Below are positions 16,408-26,439 of a stretch of DNA of 64,000 nt, piece by piece. The stretch is taken from positions 682,001 through 746,000 of the forward strand of contig NZ_FXWG01000001.1 of the NCBI RefSeq assembly GCF_900177715.1, written 5' to 3'. Origin of the DNA: Altererythrobacter xiamenensis (lineage in GTDB: Bacteria; Pseudomonadota; Alphaproteobacteria; Sphingomonadales; Sphingomonadaceae). The first letter of the stretch is position 1. Every line of letters starts with the position of its first letter. The position numbers were made by a program, and so were the translations under genes. The notes beneath the pieces were generated by a model. The model did not search any database and was not told the DNA's origin. It was given only the letters and a program-made list of their open reading frames with translations.

Positions 16408-17352
16408 ATGAGCGAGCGCGAAGTCATCAATGGCGTTGTCGGCAGCTCGGCGCGCCTCGACAAGGCATTAGCCGACGCGACCGAGCTGTCACGCGCGCGC
16501 ATCCAGGCACTTATCGCCGAGGGGATGGTCGCGGTCGATGGCGAGCCCGCCACCTCTGCCAAGGCCAAAGTGACCGAAGGCGCGCAATTCGCGATTACCC
16601 TCCACCCAGCGACCGAGCCTGAAGCGCAGCCGCAGGACATCCCGCTCGACGTGGTGTTCGAAGACGAGCACCTGATTGTCGTCAACAAGCCGGCGGGCAT
16701 GGTGGTGCACCCTGCCGCGGGCAATCCCGACGGGACGCTGGTCAACGCGCTGCTCCACCATTGTCGCGGGCAGCTATCGGGTATCGGCGGCGTCGCGCGC
16801 CCGGGCATCGTTCACAGGATCGACAAGGACACTTCGGGACTATTGGTGGTCGCCAAGAGCGACAAGGCGCATGAGGGACTCGCGAAACAGTTCAAGGATC
16901 ACTCGATCGAGCGGCGCTATCTCGCCATCTGCGGCGGCCATCCAAGCCCGCGCGAAGGCACGATTGCGACGCGAATCGGCCGCAGCGATGCGAACCGCAA
17001 GAAGATGGCGGTGCTGCCCGATAATTCGACCCGGGGGAAGCATGCTGTGACGCACTACAAGACCCTGAAAACACTCGACTCCTGCGCTCTGATCGAATGC
17101 CAGCTCGAAACCGGTAGAACCCATCAGGTCCGCGTTCACTGCGCGTCAATCGGAAATGCGCTATTAGGAGATCCAATCTACGGAAGGACGCCCGCGAAAT
17201 TACGGCCCGTTTTGAAGAGTTTGGGCTTCGAACGACAAGCCCTTCACGCTGCCTCTCTCGGCTTCGTGCATCCATTGAGCGGCGAATGGCGTATCTTCGA
17301 GGCGGAAATGCCCGGCGACATGCAGGAACTGATCGACCAAACCACTCGTTGA
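16408..17352 (+). CDS. rluD: RluA-family pseudouridine synthase, RluD-like
   Basis: A pseudouridine synthase modifying 23S rRNA uridines. An N-terminal S4 RNA-binding domain (ARLDKALADATELSRARIQALI) precedes the catalytic domain. The catalytic Asp lies in VHRIDKDTSGLLVVAKS (about residue 138). Other family blocks are VNKPAGMVVHPA, LETGRTHQVRVH and LHAASLGFVHP. The 314-residue length suits RluD (positions 1911/1915/1917), although RluC-like specificity cannot be excluded. The start at 16408 is set by the S4 domain; no strong ribosome site is visible. Confidence 0.88.
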   Translation: MSEREVINGVVGSSARLDKALADATELSRARIQALIAEGMVAVDGEPATSAKAKVTEGAQFAITLHPATEPEAQPQDIPLDVVFEDEHLIVVNKPAGMVVHPAAGNPDGTLVNALLHHCRGQLSGIGGVARPGIVHRIDKDTSGLLVVAKSDKAHEGLAKQFKDHSIERRYLAICGGHPSPREGTIATRIGRSDANRKKMAVLPDNSTRGKHAVTHYKTLKTLDSCALIECQLETGRTHQVRVHCASIGNALLGDPIYGRTPAKLRPVLKSLGFERQALHAASLGFVHPLSGEWRIFEAEMPGDMQELIDQTTR

Positions 17353-17474
17353 AATCGATGAAAGTCACTGCAAAAGGGAGCAGTTGCGTTTATATGTAAC
17401 CATGTGGCCCGCAACCACGGATGCCCATCAGGGGTCCGATCCGCGAGGTCGACACTAGAAAGGTTTGGGAAGAA

Positions 17475-18380
17475 GTGAGCAATATCAAATCTGTATCGGT
17501 TCCGACGCTTGGCGGTGAGCAGAGTCTCAACCGCTATCTCGCCGAAATCAAGAAGTTCCCCGTGCTGACGGCTGAGCAGGAATACATGCTCGCCAAGCGT
17601 TACGAGGAACACGAAGACCCCGAAGCAGCAGCGCAGCTGGTCCAGAGCCACCTCCGGCTCGTGGCGAAGATCGCCATGGGCTATCGCGGCTATGGCCTGC
17701 CCGTTTCCGATCTCATTTCGGAAGGGAATGTGGGCCTGATGCAGGGCGTCAAGAAGTTCGAACCCGATCGCGGTTTCCGCCTCGCGACCTACGCGATGTG
17801 GTGGATCAAGGCCTCGATCCAGGAGTTCATCCTGCGCAGCTGGTCGCTCGTGAAAATGGGCACCACCGCCGCGCAGAAGAAGCTGTTCTTCAACCTCCGC
17901 CGGATGAAGAAGCAGCTCGAAGCCTATGAGGACACCGACCTCAGCCCCGAAGACGTGACCAAGATCGCGACCGACCTCGGCGTGCCCGAACAGGAAGTCG
18001 TGAACATGAACCGCCGCATGATGATGGGCGGCGACGGGTCATTGAACGTGCCGATGCGCAATGGCGAAGAAGGCTCGGGCGAGTGGATGGACTGGTTGAC
18101 GGACGATCGTCCGCTGCAGGACGAGACCGTCGCCGATGCCGAGGAATCGAGTGTCCGTCACGAAATGCTGGTCGAGGCGATGGAAAGCCTCAACGACCGT
18201 GAGAAGCATATCCTGACCGAACGCCGCCTGACCGAAGACCCGCAGACGCTCGAAGAGCTGAGCCAGGTTTACGACGTCAGCCGCGAACGCATCCGCCAGA
18301 TCGAGGTGCGCGCCTTCGAAAAGCTGCAGAAGGCAATGCAGCGCATCGCTGGCGAGCGCCTGCTTCCGGGCATCGCCTGA
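17475..18380 (+). CDS. rpoH: RNA polymerase sigma-32 factor RpoH
   Basis: The heat-shock sigma factor of about 301 residues. Region 2 contains YGLPVSDLISEGNVGLMQGVKKFEPDRGFRLATYAMWWIKASIQEFIL. The RpoH-specific box QKKLFFNLRR follows directly, separating it from RpoD/RpoS. Region 4.2 is TLEELSQVYDVSRERIRQIEVRAFEKLQ. The GTG at 17475 (MSNIKSVSVPTLGGEQSLNRYL) gives the normal N-terminus; an in-frame ATG at 17421 would add 18 unlikely residues. A strong terminator follows the stop. Its likely targets include clpX, clpP and trigger factor elsewhere in this window, but no clear RpoH promoter was found in front of them. Confidence 0.93.
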   Translation: MSNIKSVSVPTLGGEQSLNRYLAEIKKFPVLTAEQEYMLAKRYEEHEDPEAAAQLVQSHLRLVAKIAMGYRGYGLPVSDLISEGNVGLMQGVKKFEPDRGFRLATYAMWWIKASIQEFILRSWSLVKMGTTAAQKKLFFNLRRMKKQLEAYEDTDLSPEDVTKIATDLGVPEQEVVNMNRRMMMGGDGSLNVPMRNGEEGSGEWMDWLTDDRPLQDETVADAEESSVRHEMLVEAMESLNDREKHILTERRLTEDPQTLEELSQVYDVSRERIRQIEVRAFEKLQKAMQRIAGERLLPGIA

Positions 18381-18403
18381 CGCAGACTTCGCGTGAAGAT
18401 TCG

Positions 18404-18441
18404 ATCCTCCCGGACCAAGCGTTCGGGAGGATTTTCTTTTG
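18404..18441 (+). terminator. Rho-independent terminator of rpoH
   Basis: Nine-base arms ATCCTCCCG (18404-18412) and CGGGAGGAT (18424-18432) with an 11-base loop are followed by TTTCTTTT. It lies 24 bases after the rpoH stop. Confidence 0.9.
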
Positions 18442-18466
18442 CGCGCTGTCCAGCTAATCCGCGCTG

Positions 18467-19138
18467 ATGATCCGCACCGTAGCCTTCTTCGTCGCCAAGC
18501 TGATCCTGTGGTTCGTGGGCCTCAGTCTCGCCCTCGTACTGCTGTTCAAGTGGGTGCCCGTCCCGGTCACGGCGACCATGCTGATGGACGAAAACGGCAT
18601 CACGAAGGATTGGGAATCTCTCGGCAGCATTGACCGCAACATGGTGCGCGCAGTGATCGCGGCAGAAGACAGCAAGTTCTGTTCGCACAACGGCTTCGAT
18701 GCAGAGGCAATCGCCAAGGCCGCGGCGCAGAACGCACAGGGCGGGCGCATTCGTGGTGGCTCTACGATCACCCAGCAGACCGCCAAGAACGTCTTCCTGT
18801 GGCAGGGCGGTGGCTATTTCCGCAAAGGGCTGGAAGCCTGGTTCGCCTTCCTGATCGAGAACATCTGGGGCAAGCGCCGCATCATGGAGGTCTATCTCAA
18901 CGTCGCGGAAACCGGCATCGGGACATACGGGGCGGAGGCGGGCGCACAGCGCTATTTCCAGCACACTGCCGCGCGGCTCACCACGACAGAGGCGGCGCGC
19001 ATGGCGGCCGCCCTCCCCCTGCCCAAGAAGCGCGCCGTCACCAACCCGAGTGGCTGGCTCGCACGCCACGGGAACACTATCCGTCAACGCATGAACGTGG
19101 TTGCAGGTGACGGATTGGATTCCTGCGTCTACGAGTGA
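18467..19138 (+). CDS. mtgA: Monofunctional peptidoglycan glycosyltransferase
   Basis: A GT51 enzyme polymerising lipid II into glycan strands in the periplasm. The 223-residue product has one N-terminal membrane anchor (about residues 4-25). The GT51 signatures are visible: AAEDSKFCSHNGFD (catalytic Glu in EDxxFxxHxGxD), RGGSTITQQTAKN and KRRIMEVYLNVAETGIGTYGAEAGAQRYF. There is no transpeptidase domain, which separates it from class A PBPs. The next gene starts within a few bases of its stop, so it is probably co-transcribed with the metal exporter. Confidence 0.93.
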   Translation: MIRTVAFFVAKLILWFVGLSLALVLLFKWVPVPVTATMLMDENGITKDWESLGSIDRNMVRAVIAAEDSKFCSHNGFDAEAIAKAAAQNAQGGRIRGGSTITQQTAKNVFLWQGGGYFRKGLEAWFAFLIENIWGKRRIMEVYLNVAETGIGTYGAEAGAQRYFQHTAARLTTTEAARMAAALPLPKKRAVTNPSGWLARHGNTIRQRMNVVAGDGLDSCVYE

Positions 19139-19143
19139 GAACA

Positions 19144-20097
19144 ATGGGTTCGACGCACTCTCACGCGCATGATTCCGGTCATGGCCAAGGGCACTCTGAT
19201 CGCCACGGTCATACGCACGGCCATGGACACAGCCACGCACCCAAGGATTTCGGCACCGCCTTTGCCGTAGGGGTCTTGCTCAACACCGCCTTTGTCATAG
19301 TCGAGGCGACGTACGGCATATTGTCCGGGTCGATGGCGCTGGTGGCGGATGCGGGCCATAACCTGTCGGACGTACTCGCACTGATCCTCGCCTGGGCAGC
19401 CAGCGTGGCTGCGAAGAAGCCCGCCTCGGCTCGCTTCACCTATGGCTTCAAGAGTTCGACGATCCTCGCAGCGCTTGCCAATGCGCTGCTGCTGGCTATC
19501 GCGATCGGCGCGATCCTGTTCGAGACGGTTCACCGCATGCTCAATCCCGCGCCGGTCGAGGGCATGACCATGATCGTCGTCGCTGGAATCGGCATCCTTA
19601 TCAACACCGGCACAGCGCTGATGTTCATGCGCGGGCGGCATGATGACCTCAACGTGCGAGGCGCCTTCCTCCACATGGCGGCAGACGCGCTGGTCTCGGT
19701 CGGCGTGGTCGTTGCCGGCGTGGCGATCCTGCTTACCGGGCAGGTGTGGATCGATCCGCTCACCAGCCTCGTGATCGTCGCGGTAATCGCCTGGGGCACC
19801 TGGGGCCTCGCCAAGGACAGCATCAAGATGGGTCTGCTCGGCGTGCCGGAGGGGATCGATGAAGCCGCCGTACGCGCCCATTTCGAACAGCTCGAAGGCG
19901 TTGCGGCGGTGCATGACCTCCATATCTGGCCGATGTCGACGACGGAGACTGCCTTGACTGCACATCTCGTAATGCCCGCGGGCCATCCGGGCGACGCGGC
20001 AATCCGCGCGCTGTCAGATCAGCTGGAGCACGACTTTGCCATCCATCACACGACGATCCAGGTCGAAACGACCACCGGCCGGGAGATGTGCTGCTGA
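19144..20097 (+). CDS. CDF family Zn/Co/Cd efflux transporter
   Basis: A cation diffusion facilitator of 317 residues exporting divalent metal from the cytosol in exchange for protons. The first ~30 residues are a His-rich metal-binding segment with many HxH pairs. Six membrane helices follow, including the metal-site motif DAGHNLSDVLAL and the second site HMAADALVSVGV. The C-terminal cytosolic domain has VHDLHIWPMS, the usual metal-sensing dimer motif. The ATG at 19144 is used; a GTG at 19135 would overlap the mtgA stop. The stop shares one base with the sigma factor ATG (TGATG), coupling the two. Confidence 0.92.
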   Translation: MGSTHSHAHDSGHGQGHSDRHGHTHGHGHSHAPKDFGTAFAVGVLLNTAFVIVEATYGILSGSMALVADAGHNLSDVLALILAWAASVAAKKPASARFTYGFKSSTILAALANALLLAIAIGAILFETVHRMLNPAPVEGMTMIVVAGIGILINTGTALMFMRGRHDDLNVRGAFLHMAADALVSVGVVVAGVAILLTGQVWIDPLTSLVIVAVIAWGTWGLAKDSIKMGLLGVPEGIDEAAVRAHFEQLEGVAAVHDLHIWPMSTTETALTAHLVMPAGHPGDAAIRALSDQLEHDFAIHHTTIQVETTTGREMCC

Positions 20098-20666
20098 TGG
20101 CTGATAGCGCAACCGACGCCCGCGAACGGCTCAAATCGGCGATGGCGCGACTCGCCACAGGCGACAAGGCCGCGCTCGAACAGGTCTACGAAGCGACGCG
20201 GTTGAAACTTTTCGGCATCTGCTACCGTATCTTGGGCGATCGAAAGGAGGCCGAAGACGCCTTGCAGGACGTCTATCTCAATCTGTGGCAACGCGCCGAC
20301 CGTTATGACCCGGACCGGGCCAGTCCCATCAGCTGGCTCGCTACGTTCGCGCGCAATCGCGCAGTCGACCGGTTGCGGACGGGCAAGGTGCGCGCAGGCA
20401 GCGTCGATATCGACGAGGCTGCGCCAGTGCCCGACGCTACGCCGCTCGCCGATGCGCAAATGATTGATGCCGAGCGCAGCGCGCGTATCCATCACTGCAT
20501 AGAAACGCTGGACGCAAAACAGCGCGACAGCATTCGCACCGCTTTCTTCGAAGGGCGGACCTATGCCGAGATCGCCGCGAAAACCGATGTGCCGCTCGGT
20601 ACCATGAAGAGCTGGATCCGGCGCGGGCTCCAGAAACTGAAGGATTGTCTGGAGGCGGGCGAATGA
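20097..20666 (+). CDS. ECF RNA polymerase sigma factor, SigK-like
   Basis: A 189-residue extracytoplasmic-function sigma factor. Region 2 shows LFGICYRILGDRKEAEDALQDVYLNLW and SPISWLATFARNRAVDRLR. Region 4 shows QRDSIRTAFFEGRTYAEIAAKTDVPLGTMKSWIRRGLQKLKDCL. This pattern is close to the SigK-type group that pairs with RskA-like anti-sigma factors, and exactly such a gene follows with a four-base overlap. The ATG at 20097 overlaps the upstream CDF stop. The sigma factor is expected to be held at the membrane by its partner and to control the pair itself and probably the fasciclin gene behind it. Confidence 0.9.
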   Translation: MADSATDARERLKSAMARLATGDKAALEQVYEATRLKLFGICYRILGDRKEAEDALQDVYLNLWQRADRYDPDRASPISWLATFARNRAVDRLRTGKVRAGSVDIDEAAPVPDATPLADAQMIDAERSARIHHCIETLDAKQRDSIRTAFFEGRTYAEIAAKTDVPLGTMKSWIRRGLQKLKDCLEAGE

Positions 20667-21415
20667 ACGACGAGACCATGCCTCCCGATATGCCGGCGGA
20701 CGATTTGATGGCGGCGGAATATGCCCTGGGCTTGCTCGAAGGCGAGGAGCTGCTGACCGCGCGCGGCCGGCTTGCGCGGGAACCCGATTTTGCGGACGCC
20801 GTCGCACGCTGGGAAGATCGCCTCGCACCGATGCTTGACGAGATCGCGGGCATGGAGCCCGGACCCGAGCTGTGGCAGCGCATCAAGAGCGCGATCGACA
20901 GGTCCGGTGGCGAAGCGCCGAGCGCCGAGATCATCGCGCTGCGCGGAAAGGTGAAGCGCTACCAGTGGGCGACAGGCATCGCCACTGCCGCAGCCGCCGT
21001 AGCTTTAGCGTTCGTCGCTCTGCCGCAAGGGCCGCAGCCGGGCCCCGGTGAACTTACACCGGCTCCACAAAACCAAGCTCCGATGATGGCGGCGAACTTC
21101 CCCATCGAGGGGACGCCGCTACGCCTGGACCTCACCTATATGCCCGACAAGGAGAGTGTGCTCGTGACCGCCATCGGGCTGACGCCGGACGGTGTGCATG
21201 ACCACGAGATCTGGCTCGTGCCCGATGAAGGCGACCTCATTTCCTTGGGCGTCGTGACCCCGGGTGAAGTGCGCGCACATTCGGTCCCGACCGAAGTCGC
21301 CGAGAAGATCCACTCCGGTTCTCGGCTGTTGCTGACCCGCGAGCCGCTGGGCGGCAAGCCCGAGGGAGAAGCCGCCGGGCCGGTCGTTTCCGAAGGCGCT
21401 TTCGACGTCATCTAG
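20663..21415 (+). CDS. RskA-type anti-sigma factor
   Basis: A single-pass membrane anti-sigma factor of 250 residues. The N-terminal ~90 residues form the anti-sigma domain (LMAAEYALGLLEGEELLTARGRLAREPDFADAVARWEDRL). There are no HxxxCxxC zinc ligands, so it is not of the ZAS type. A membrane helix lies at about residues 106-123, followed by a Pro-rich stretch and the periplasmic RskA C-terminal domain (LTYMPDKESVLVTAIGL, HDHEIWLVPDEG). The ATG at 20663 overlaps the sigma factor stop and has GGAGGCG upstream. Release of the sigma factor is presumably by regulated proteolysis, as known for mycobacterial RskA. Confidence 0.88.
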   Translation: MNDETMPPDMPADDLMAAEYALGLLEGEELLTARGRLAREPDFADAVARWEDRLAPMLDEIAGMEPGPELWQRIKSAIDRSGGEAPSAEIIALRGKVKRYQWATGIATAAAAVALAFVALPQGPQPGPGELTPAPQNQAPMMAANFPIEGTPLRLDLTYMPDKESVLVTAIGLTPDGVHDHEIWLVPDEGDLISLGVVTPGEVRAHSVPTEVAEKIHSGSRLLLTREPLGGKPEGEAAGPVVSEGAFDVI

Positions 21416-21433
21416 AAAAATCTCGCCCGCGCT

Positions 21434-21461
21434 GCATCCGCATCACGGTCGCTTTCGTAAC
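21434..21461 (+). promoter_or_regulatory. Candidate ECF (SigK-type) promoter of the fasciclin gene
   Basis: GCATCC (21434-21439) and CGTAAC (21456-21461) are separated by 16 bases and lie 45 bases before the fasciclin ATG. The -35-like element resembles the CATCC core of mycobacterial SigK promoters; the -10 element matches less well. It is a candidate only. Confidence 0.35.
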
Positions 21462-21505
21462 TCCTATCGCAAGCAGGACGGGGCTTGATCGAGAAGGAGA
21501 ATACG

Positions 21506-22081
21506 ATGCGTAATTCAAACAAGTTCAAAGCCGCCGCTCTCGCCGCGGTCATAGCAACGACCGGCTTTGCGGTCGCGACGACCGCTCCGGCATCGGCGCA
21601 TAACCACATGGAAAAGAAGGCCGAGAAAGCCCAACCCAACATAGTCGAAGCGGCGATGTCCACCGGCGTGCATGACACTCTGGTCGCTGCCGTAAAGGCC
21701 GCCGACCTGGTCGATACGCTTTCCGGTCCGGGCCCGTTTACGGTTTTTGCCCCGACCGACGATGCTTTCGCGGCGCTGCCCGACGGGACGGTTGCCGGCC
21801 TGCTCGAACCTGAAGCGAAGGATCAGCTTACGACAGTGCTGACCTATCATGTCGTGTCAGGCCGCGTGCCTGCCGCCGCATTGAGCCAGGCCATTCGTAG
21901 CAATGACGGTAGCTACAGCTTTGAGACGCTGGCCGGAGCTGAACTGACCGCCAGCATCGACAGCCACGGTGCAATCATCATCACCGATGCGGCCGGCCGG
22001 ACCAGCAAGGTCGCTCAAGCCGATGTCAAAACGACCAATGGCGTCATCCACGTGACCGACGGGGTCTTCCTCCCCGGCTGA
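21506..22081 (+). CDS. Fasciclin (FAS1) domain exported protein
   Basis: A 191-residue secreted protein. The signal peptide ends at APASA-HN (about residue 33). A single FAS1 domain follows with both family boxes: DTLVAAVKAADLVDTLSGPGPFTVFAPTDDAFAALP (H1 box) and the C-terminal VAQADVKTTNGVIHVTDGVFLP (H2 box). FAS1 proteins mediate adhesion or bind small ligands; the ligand here is unknown. The ATG at 21506 has AAGGAG upstream. Its location right after an ECF sigma/RskA pair suggests it is a target of that system. Confidence 0.92.
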   Translation: MRNSNKFKAAALAAVIATTGFAVATTAPASAHNHMEKKAEKAQPNIVEAAMSTGVHDTLVAAVKAADLVDTLSGPGPFTVFAPTDDAFAALPDGTVAGLLEPEAKDQLTTVLTYHVVSGRVPAAALSQAIRSNDGSYSFETLAGAELTASIDSHGAIIITDAAGRTSKVAQADVKTTNGVIHVTDGVFLPG

Positions 22082-22135
22082 TCCGCCCATTCCCTCCCGC
22101 GTGGCCCTCTTGTTTCCCCCTTCCGGGGTCGCGCA

Positions 22136-22182
22136 AAAAAGAACCCCGCCTGGCTCCATCCTCCTGCCGGGCGGGGTTTCTA
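22136..22182. terminator. Bidirectional Rho-independent terminator
   Basis: Perfect nine-base arms AACCCCGCC (22142-22150) and GGCGGGGTT (22170-22178), with an A-run before and a T-rich run after. It serves the fasciclin gene on the plus strand and the small membrane protein gene on the minus strand. Confidence 0.85.
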
Positions 22183-22521
22183 TTTCTGGCGTCTGGCCCA
22201 GTGATCGGTGAGCCAGAGGACGAAGAATTGCGCCGCGACCAGCGTGATCCCGCCTATCAGCGCGCCTGTAACCGGGCTGCCATTGCGGTGCTCCGGCGGA
22301 ACTCCCTGCGGCACGAGCGCGAGAACCACCAACACCGCCGAAAACAGCACCGGCAGCATCCACACCATCGTGCGACGCGGCGCCATGCGCGTCACGCGTC
22401 CGCGAAAATCGAAGTGTCCCGGAAGCTCTTTGAAGCGCGCGAAACGGCGGCTTGCCCACACACCCGAGGCGAGCAGGATAGCTACGAATGGCAGGGAAAC
22501 GAAAAGCGGCGTGAAATCCAT
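22180..22521 (-). CDS. Small membrane protein, possibly DUF1648-like
   Basis: A 113-residue protein with three predicted membrane segments (about residues 4-23, 52-70 and 82-104). The block ELPGHFDFRGRVTRMAPRR between helices 1 and 2 resembles the LPxHxxxxGxxxR motif of DUF1648/SdpI-type membrane proteins, though only one such unit is present. No function can be assigned. It lies 21 bases downstream of the clpX stop region on the opposite side of the terminator, reading in the same direction as clpX, whose stop is at 22543; co-transcription with clpX is possible. Confidence 0.65.
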   Translation of the reverse strand: MDFTPLFVSLPFVAILLASGVWASRRFARFKELPGHFDFRGRVTRMAPRRTMVWMLPVLFSAVLVVLALVPQGVPPEHRNGSPVTGALIGGITLVAAQFFVLWLTDHWARRQK

Positions 22522-22542
22522 TCTACGCCGCTCTCCGGTTAA

Positions 22543-23814
<1,272 letters not shown>

Positions 23815-23983
23815 TCCTGCGTGTCCCGATCCCTGCCAGCGCGTAATTGGCCGACTCTATCTAGGGATCATTATGAATCAATATATAGGTGTAGCTTTTC
23901 CGCCTTACGGCTAGCTGAAGCGCTAAATTTGGTGCTTCAGAAGGGGTTAACGTCCCAAATGGGGGCGCAAAAACCCGCTTTTG

Positions 23984-24688
23984 CTACTCCGGCGCGCCGC
24001 CCGAACCCTCTGCATCGTCATCCGATTCGCCTTCGGGACGGGTTTCGAAAACCTTGTCCACGATGCCGAACTTGAGGGCTTCGTCCGCTTCGAGGAAGGT
24101 GTCGCGGTCCATCGCGTTCTCGATATCGGTGAGGCTCTGGCCGGTATACTTGACGTAGAGATCGTTCATCCGGGTACGGATGCGAAGGATCTCGCGCGCC
24201 TGGATCTCGATATCAGAAGCCATGCCGCGCGCACCGCCCGAAGGCTGGTGAACCATGACGCGGGCGTTAGGAAGCGCGATGCGCATGCCCGGCTCGCCAG
24301 CTGCGAGCAGGAAGCTGCCCATCGATGCCGCCTGTCCGACACAAACCGTCGAAACGCGCGGCTTGATATACTGCATGGTATCATGGATCGCCATGCCGGC
24401 GGTAACGACGCCGCCCGGCGAGTTGATGTACATGCTGATCGGCTTCGAGGGGTTTTCGCTTTCGAGGAACAGCAACTGGGCAACGATCAGCGAAGCCATG
24501 TTGTCTTCGACCTGCCCCGTCACGAACACGATGCGCTCGCGCAGCAAGCGCGAGAAGATGTCGAAGCTGCGCTCGCCCCGGCTGGTCTGCTCGACGACCA
24601 CCGGCACCAGCGCGCCGGTCAGCGGGTCGCGCGTGAATTGGCCCTGTGTGCCATAGGTTTCGCCGGAGTTGCCGAGCAGGTCGATCAT
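23984..24688 (-). CDS. clpP: ATP-dependent Clp protease proteolytic subunit ClpP
   Basis: The serine peptidase barrel of the Clp protease, 234 residues. The catalytic Ser lies in GQAASMGS (about residue 122), His in VMVHQPSGG (about 147) and Asp in the MDRDTFL region (about 196). The ATG at 24688 follows GAGGATTCC; longer open frame to 24745 is not needed. The C-terminal ~20 residues are acidic and Gly/Ser-rich ([14 protein letters not shown]), longer than in E. coli ClpP. Upstream on the minus strand lie only 230 bases before the amidase gene, which separates clpP from the trigger factor gene, usually its neighbour. Confidence 0.96.
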   Translation of the reverse strand: MIDLLGNSGETYGTQGQFTRDPLTGALVPVVVEQTSRGERSFDIFSRLLRERIVFVTGQVEDNMASLIVAQLLFLESENPSKPISMYINSPGGVVTAGMAIHDTMQYIKPRVSTVCVGQAASMGSFLLAAGEPGMRIALPNARVMVHQPSGGARGMASDIEIQAREILRIRTRMNDLYVKYTGQSLTDIENAMDRDTFLEADEALKFGIVDKVFETRPEGESDDDAEGSGGAPE

Positions 24689-24920
24689 GTAGGAATCCTC
24701 GAGAGTAAATTGGGTTGGTCGCCTATTTCGGACGCACCGAACCATTCTTCAAGGGCTTTAACCTTCTCTTGGGTGGCTTTCCTCAGGTGAGCATGGATTA
24801 AATGAGCGTTGGCACGGATTTCGGGGACAGCACGTCACAGCCCTGCGCCGAGGTTCCGGAGCGAGGCAAGTCATCCTCAATCGGCTTGCATCACACGAGA
24901 GCCGTGTCAGGATAGACCGC

Positions 24921-26423
24921 ATGAAAAGATCACTCGCTAGCCTGGGCTTGCTTGCCGCCCTCTCCGTCCCCGCCTCTGCCAACCCCGCAGAAGATGCATC
25001 CACCGCAGCGCAGCAATATTCGGAGCGGATCGAAGCGCTTGACGATCAGGGGCCAGAAATTGGCGCGGTCATCGTACATGCCGCTGACGCAGCCGAGCAG
25101 GCAATGGCGGTGCAGGACTCGACCTTGCTGGCAGGCCGGACGGTGCTGATGAAGGACAATATCGAAACCCGCGAATGGCCGACGACAGCGGGCTCGCTCG
25201 CGCTCAAGGACAATGCCACCGGCCGCGACGCGCCGCTGATCACGCGTATTCGCGAGAACGGCGGAGTGATCCTCGGCAAGACTAATCTTTCCGAGTGGGC
25301 CAATATCCGCGACAACAATTCGTCCAGCGGCTGGAGCGCGGTGGGCGGGCTGACGAGAAACCCGCATGCAACCGATCGCAATACCTGCGGCTCGTCCTCC
25401 GGCAGCGGCGCAGCGGTGGCGGCGCGCTTTGCCTGGGCCGCGATCGGCACTGAGACCAATGGCTCGATCACCTGCCCCGCCAGCGTCAACGGGATTGTCG
25501 GGTTCAAGCCGACGGTCGGCATGGTCAGCCGCACGCATGTGGTGCCGATCAGCGCGACGCAGGACACCGCCGGACCGATGGCGCAGTCGGTTCATGATGC
25601 GGCGCTTTTGATGAGCGCGATGGCGGGCACGGACCCCGCCGATCCGGCGACGGTGGAGGCCGATCGGAACGCGCGCGATTTTACCCAGGGACTCGCGGAG
25701 TATTCGCTCAAGGGCGTTCGCATCGGCGTGATGGTAAATCAGGTCGGCTCGCGTTCCGGCGTCACCGCGCTGTTCAATCAAGCGCGCGCCGACCTTGAGG
25801 CGGCAGGCGCCGAACTGGTCGAAATCGAATACGACTGGCCGGATGGCTTCTGGCCCAACTCGCTCACCGTGCTATTGTTCGAGCTTCAGCGCGACATGAA
25901 CGCCTATCTCGCAACGCTCGACGATCCCGCGATGCCCGACACGCTTGCCGATCTCGTCGCGTTCAATCGCGCAAATGCAGACGAGGAAATGCGCTGGTTC
26001 GGACAGGACCTGTTCGAGCAGGCGCTGGAGACGACCGACGAGGCCGCCTACCTCGAGGCTCTTGAGATGGTGCGCAAGGCCACACAGGAAGACGGGGTCG
26101 ACAGGCTTCTGGCGGAGAACAATGTCGCCTTTCTGATCGCACCTACCACGGGCCCCGCCTGGGCGACTGACCTCGTCAATGGCGACAATTTTGGCGGCGG
26201 GATCGGCGCGGGCTCGCTCCCGGCCATCGCGGGCTATCCGCACATCACTGTGCCGATGGGCGCAGTCGAGGGCCTCCCGGTGGGACTGAGCATCTTCTCG
26301 GGGCGCTGGAAGGATCACGATGTGCTGAAAGCGGGCGCCGCATATGAAAGGGTCCGGACAGCCGTGCTGTCCGAGCCCTCTTTCAAACCGTGGAAACCGG
26401 TTGAGCTACCGGCGGGCGACTGA
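24921..26423 (+). CDS. Exported amidase of the amidase-signature family
   Basis: A 500-residue amidase-signature hydrolase with an N-terminal signal peptide (cut near SVPASA-NP). The Ser-cisSer-Lys triad is visible: Lys in VLMKDNIET (about residue 78), cis-Ser in CGSSSGSGAAVAAR (about 158) and nucleophile Ser in GTETNGSITCPASVNGIVGFKPT (about 182). Family members hydrolyse diverse amides, and the substrate here is unknown. The predicted periplasmic location separates it from the GatA subunit of the tRNA amidotransferase. It is inserted between trigger factor and clpP in the opposite orientation and converges with trigger factor. Confidence 0.88.
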   Translation: MKRSLASLGLLAALSVPASANPAEDASTAAQQYSERIEALDDQGPEIGAVIVHAADAAEQAMAVQDSTLLAGRTVLMKDNIETREWPTTAGSLALKDNATGRDAPLITRIRENGGVILGKTNLSEWANIRDNNSSSGWSAVGGLTRNPHATDRNTCGSSSGSGAAVAARFAWAAIGTETNGSITCPASVNGIVGFKPTVGMVSRTHVVPISATQDTAGPMAQSVHDAALLMSAMAGTDPADPATVEADRNARDFTQGLAEYSLKGVRIGVMVNQVGSRSGVTALFNQARADLEAAGAELVEIEYDWPDGFWPNSLTVLLFELQRDMNAYLATLDDPAMPDTLADLVAFNRANADEEMRWFGQDLFEQALETTDEAAYLEALEMVRKATQEDGVDRLLAENNVAFLIAPTTGPAWATDLVNGDNFGGGIGAGSLPAIAGYPHITVPMGAVEGLPVGLSIFSGRWKDHDVLKAGAAYERVRTAVLSEPSFKPWKPVELPAGD

Positions 26424-26439
26424 CCCGCCGATCTGCTGA

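Noticed and set aside
24689..24790. RpoH-type promoter before clpP (CTTGAA on the minus strand)
   Set aside because: The -35-like CTTGAA is present, but the matching CCCCAT-type -10 at the right spacing is not convincing.
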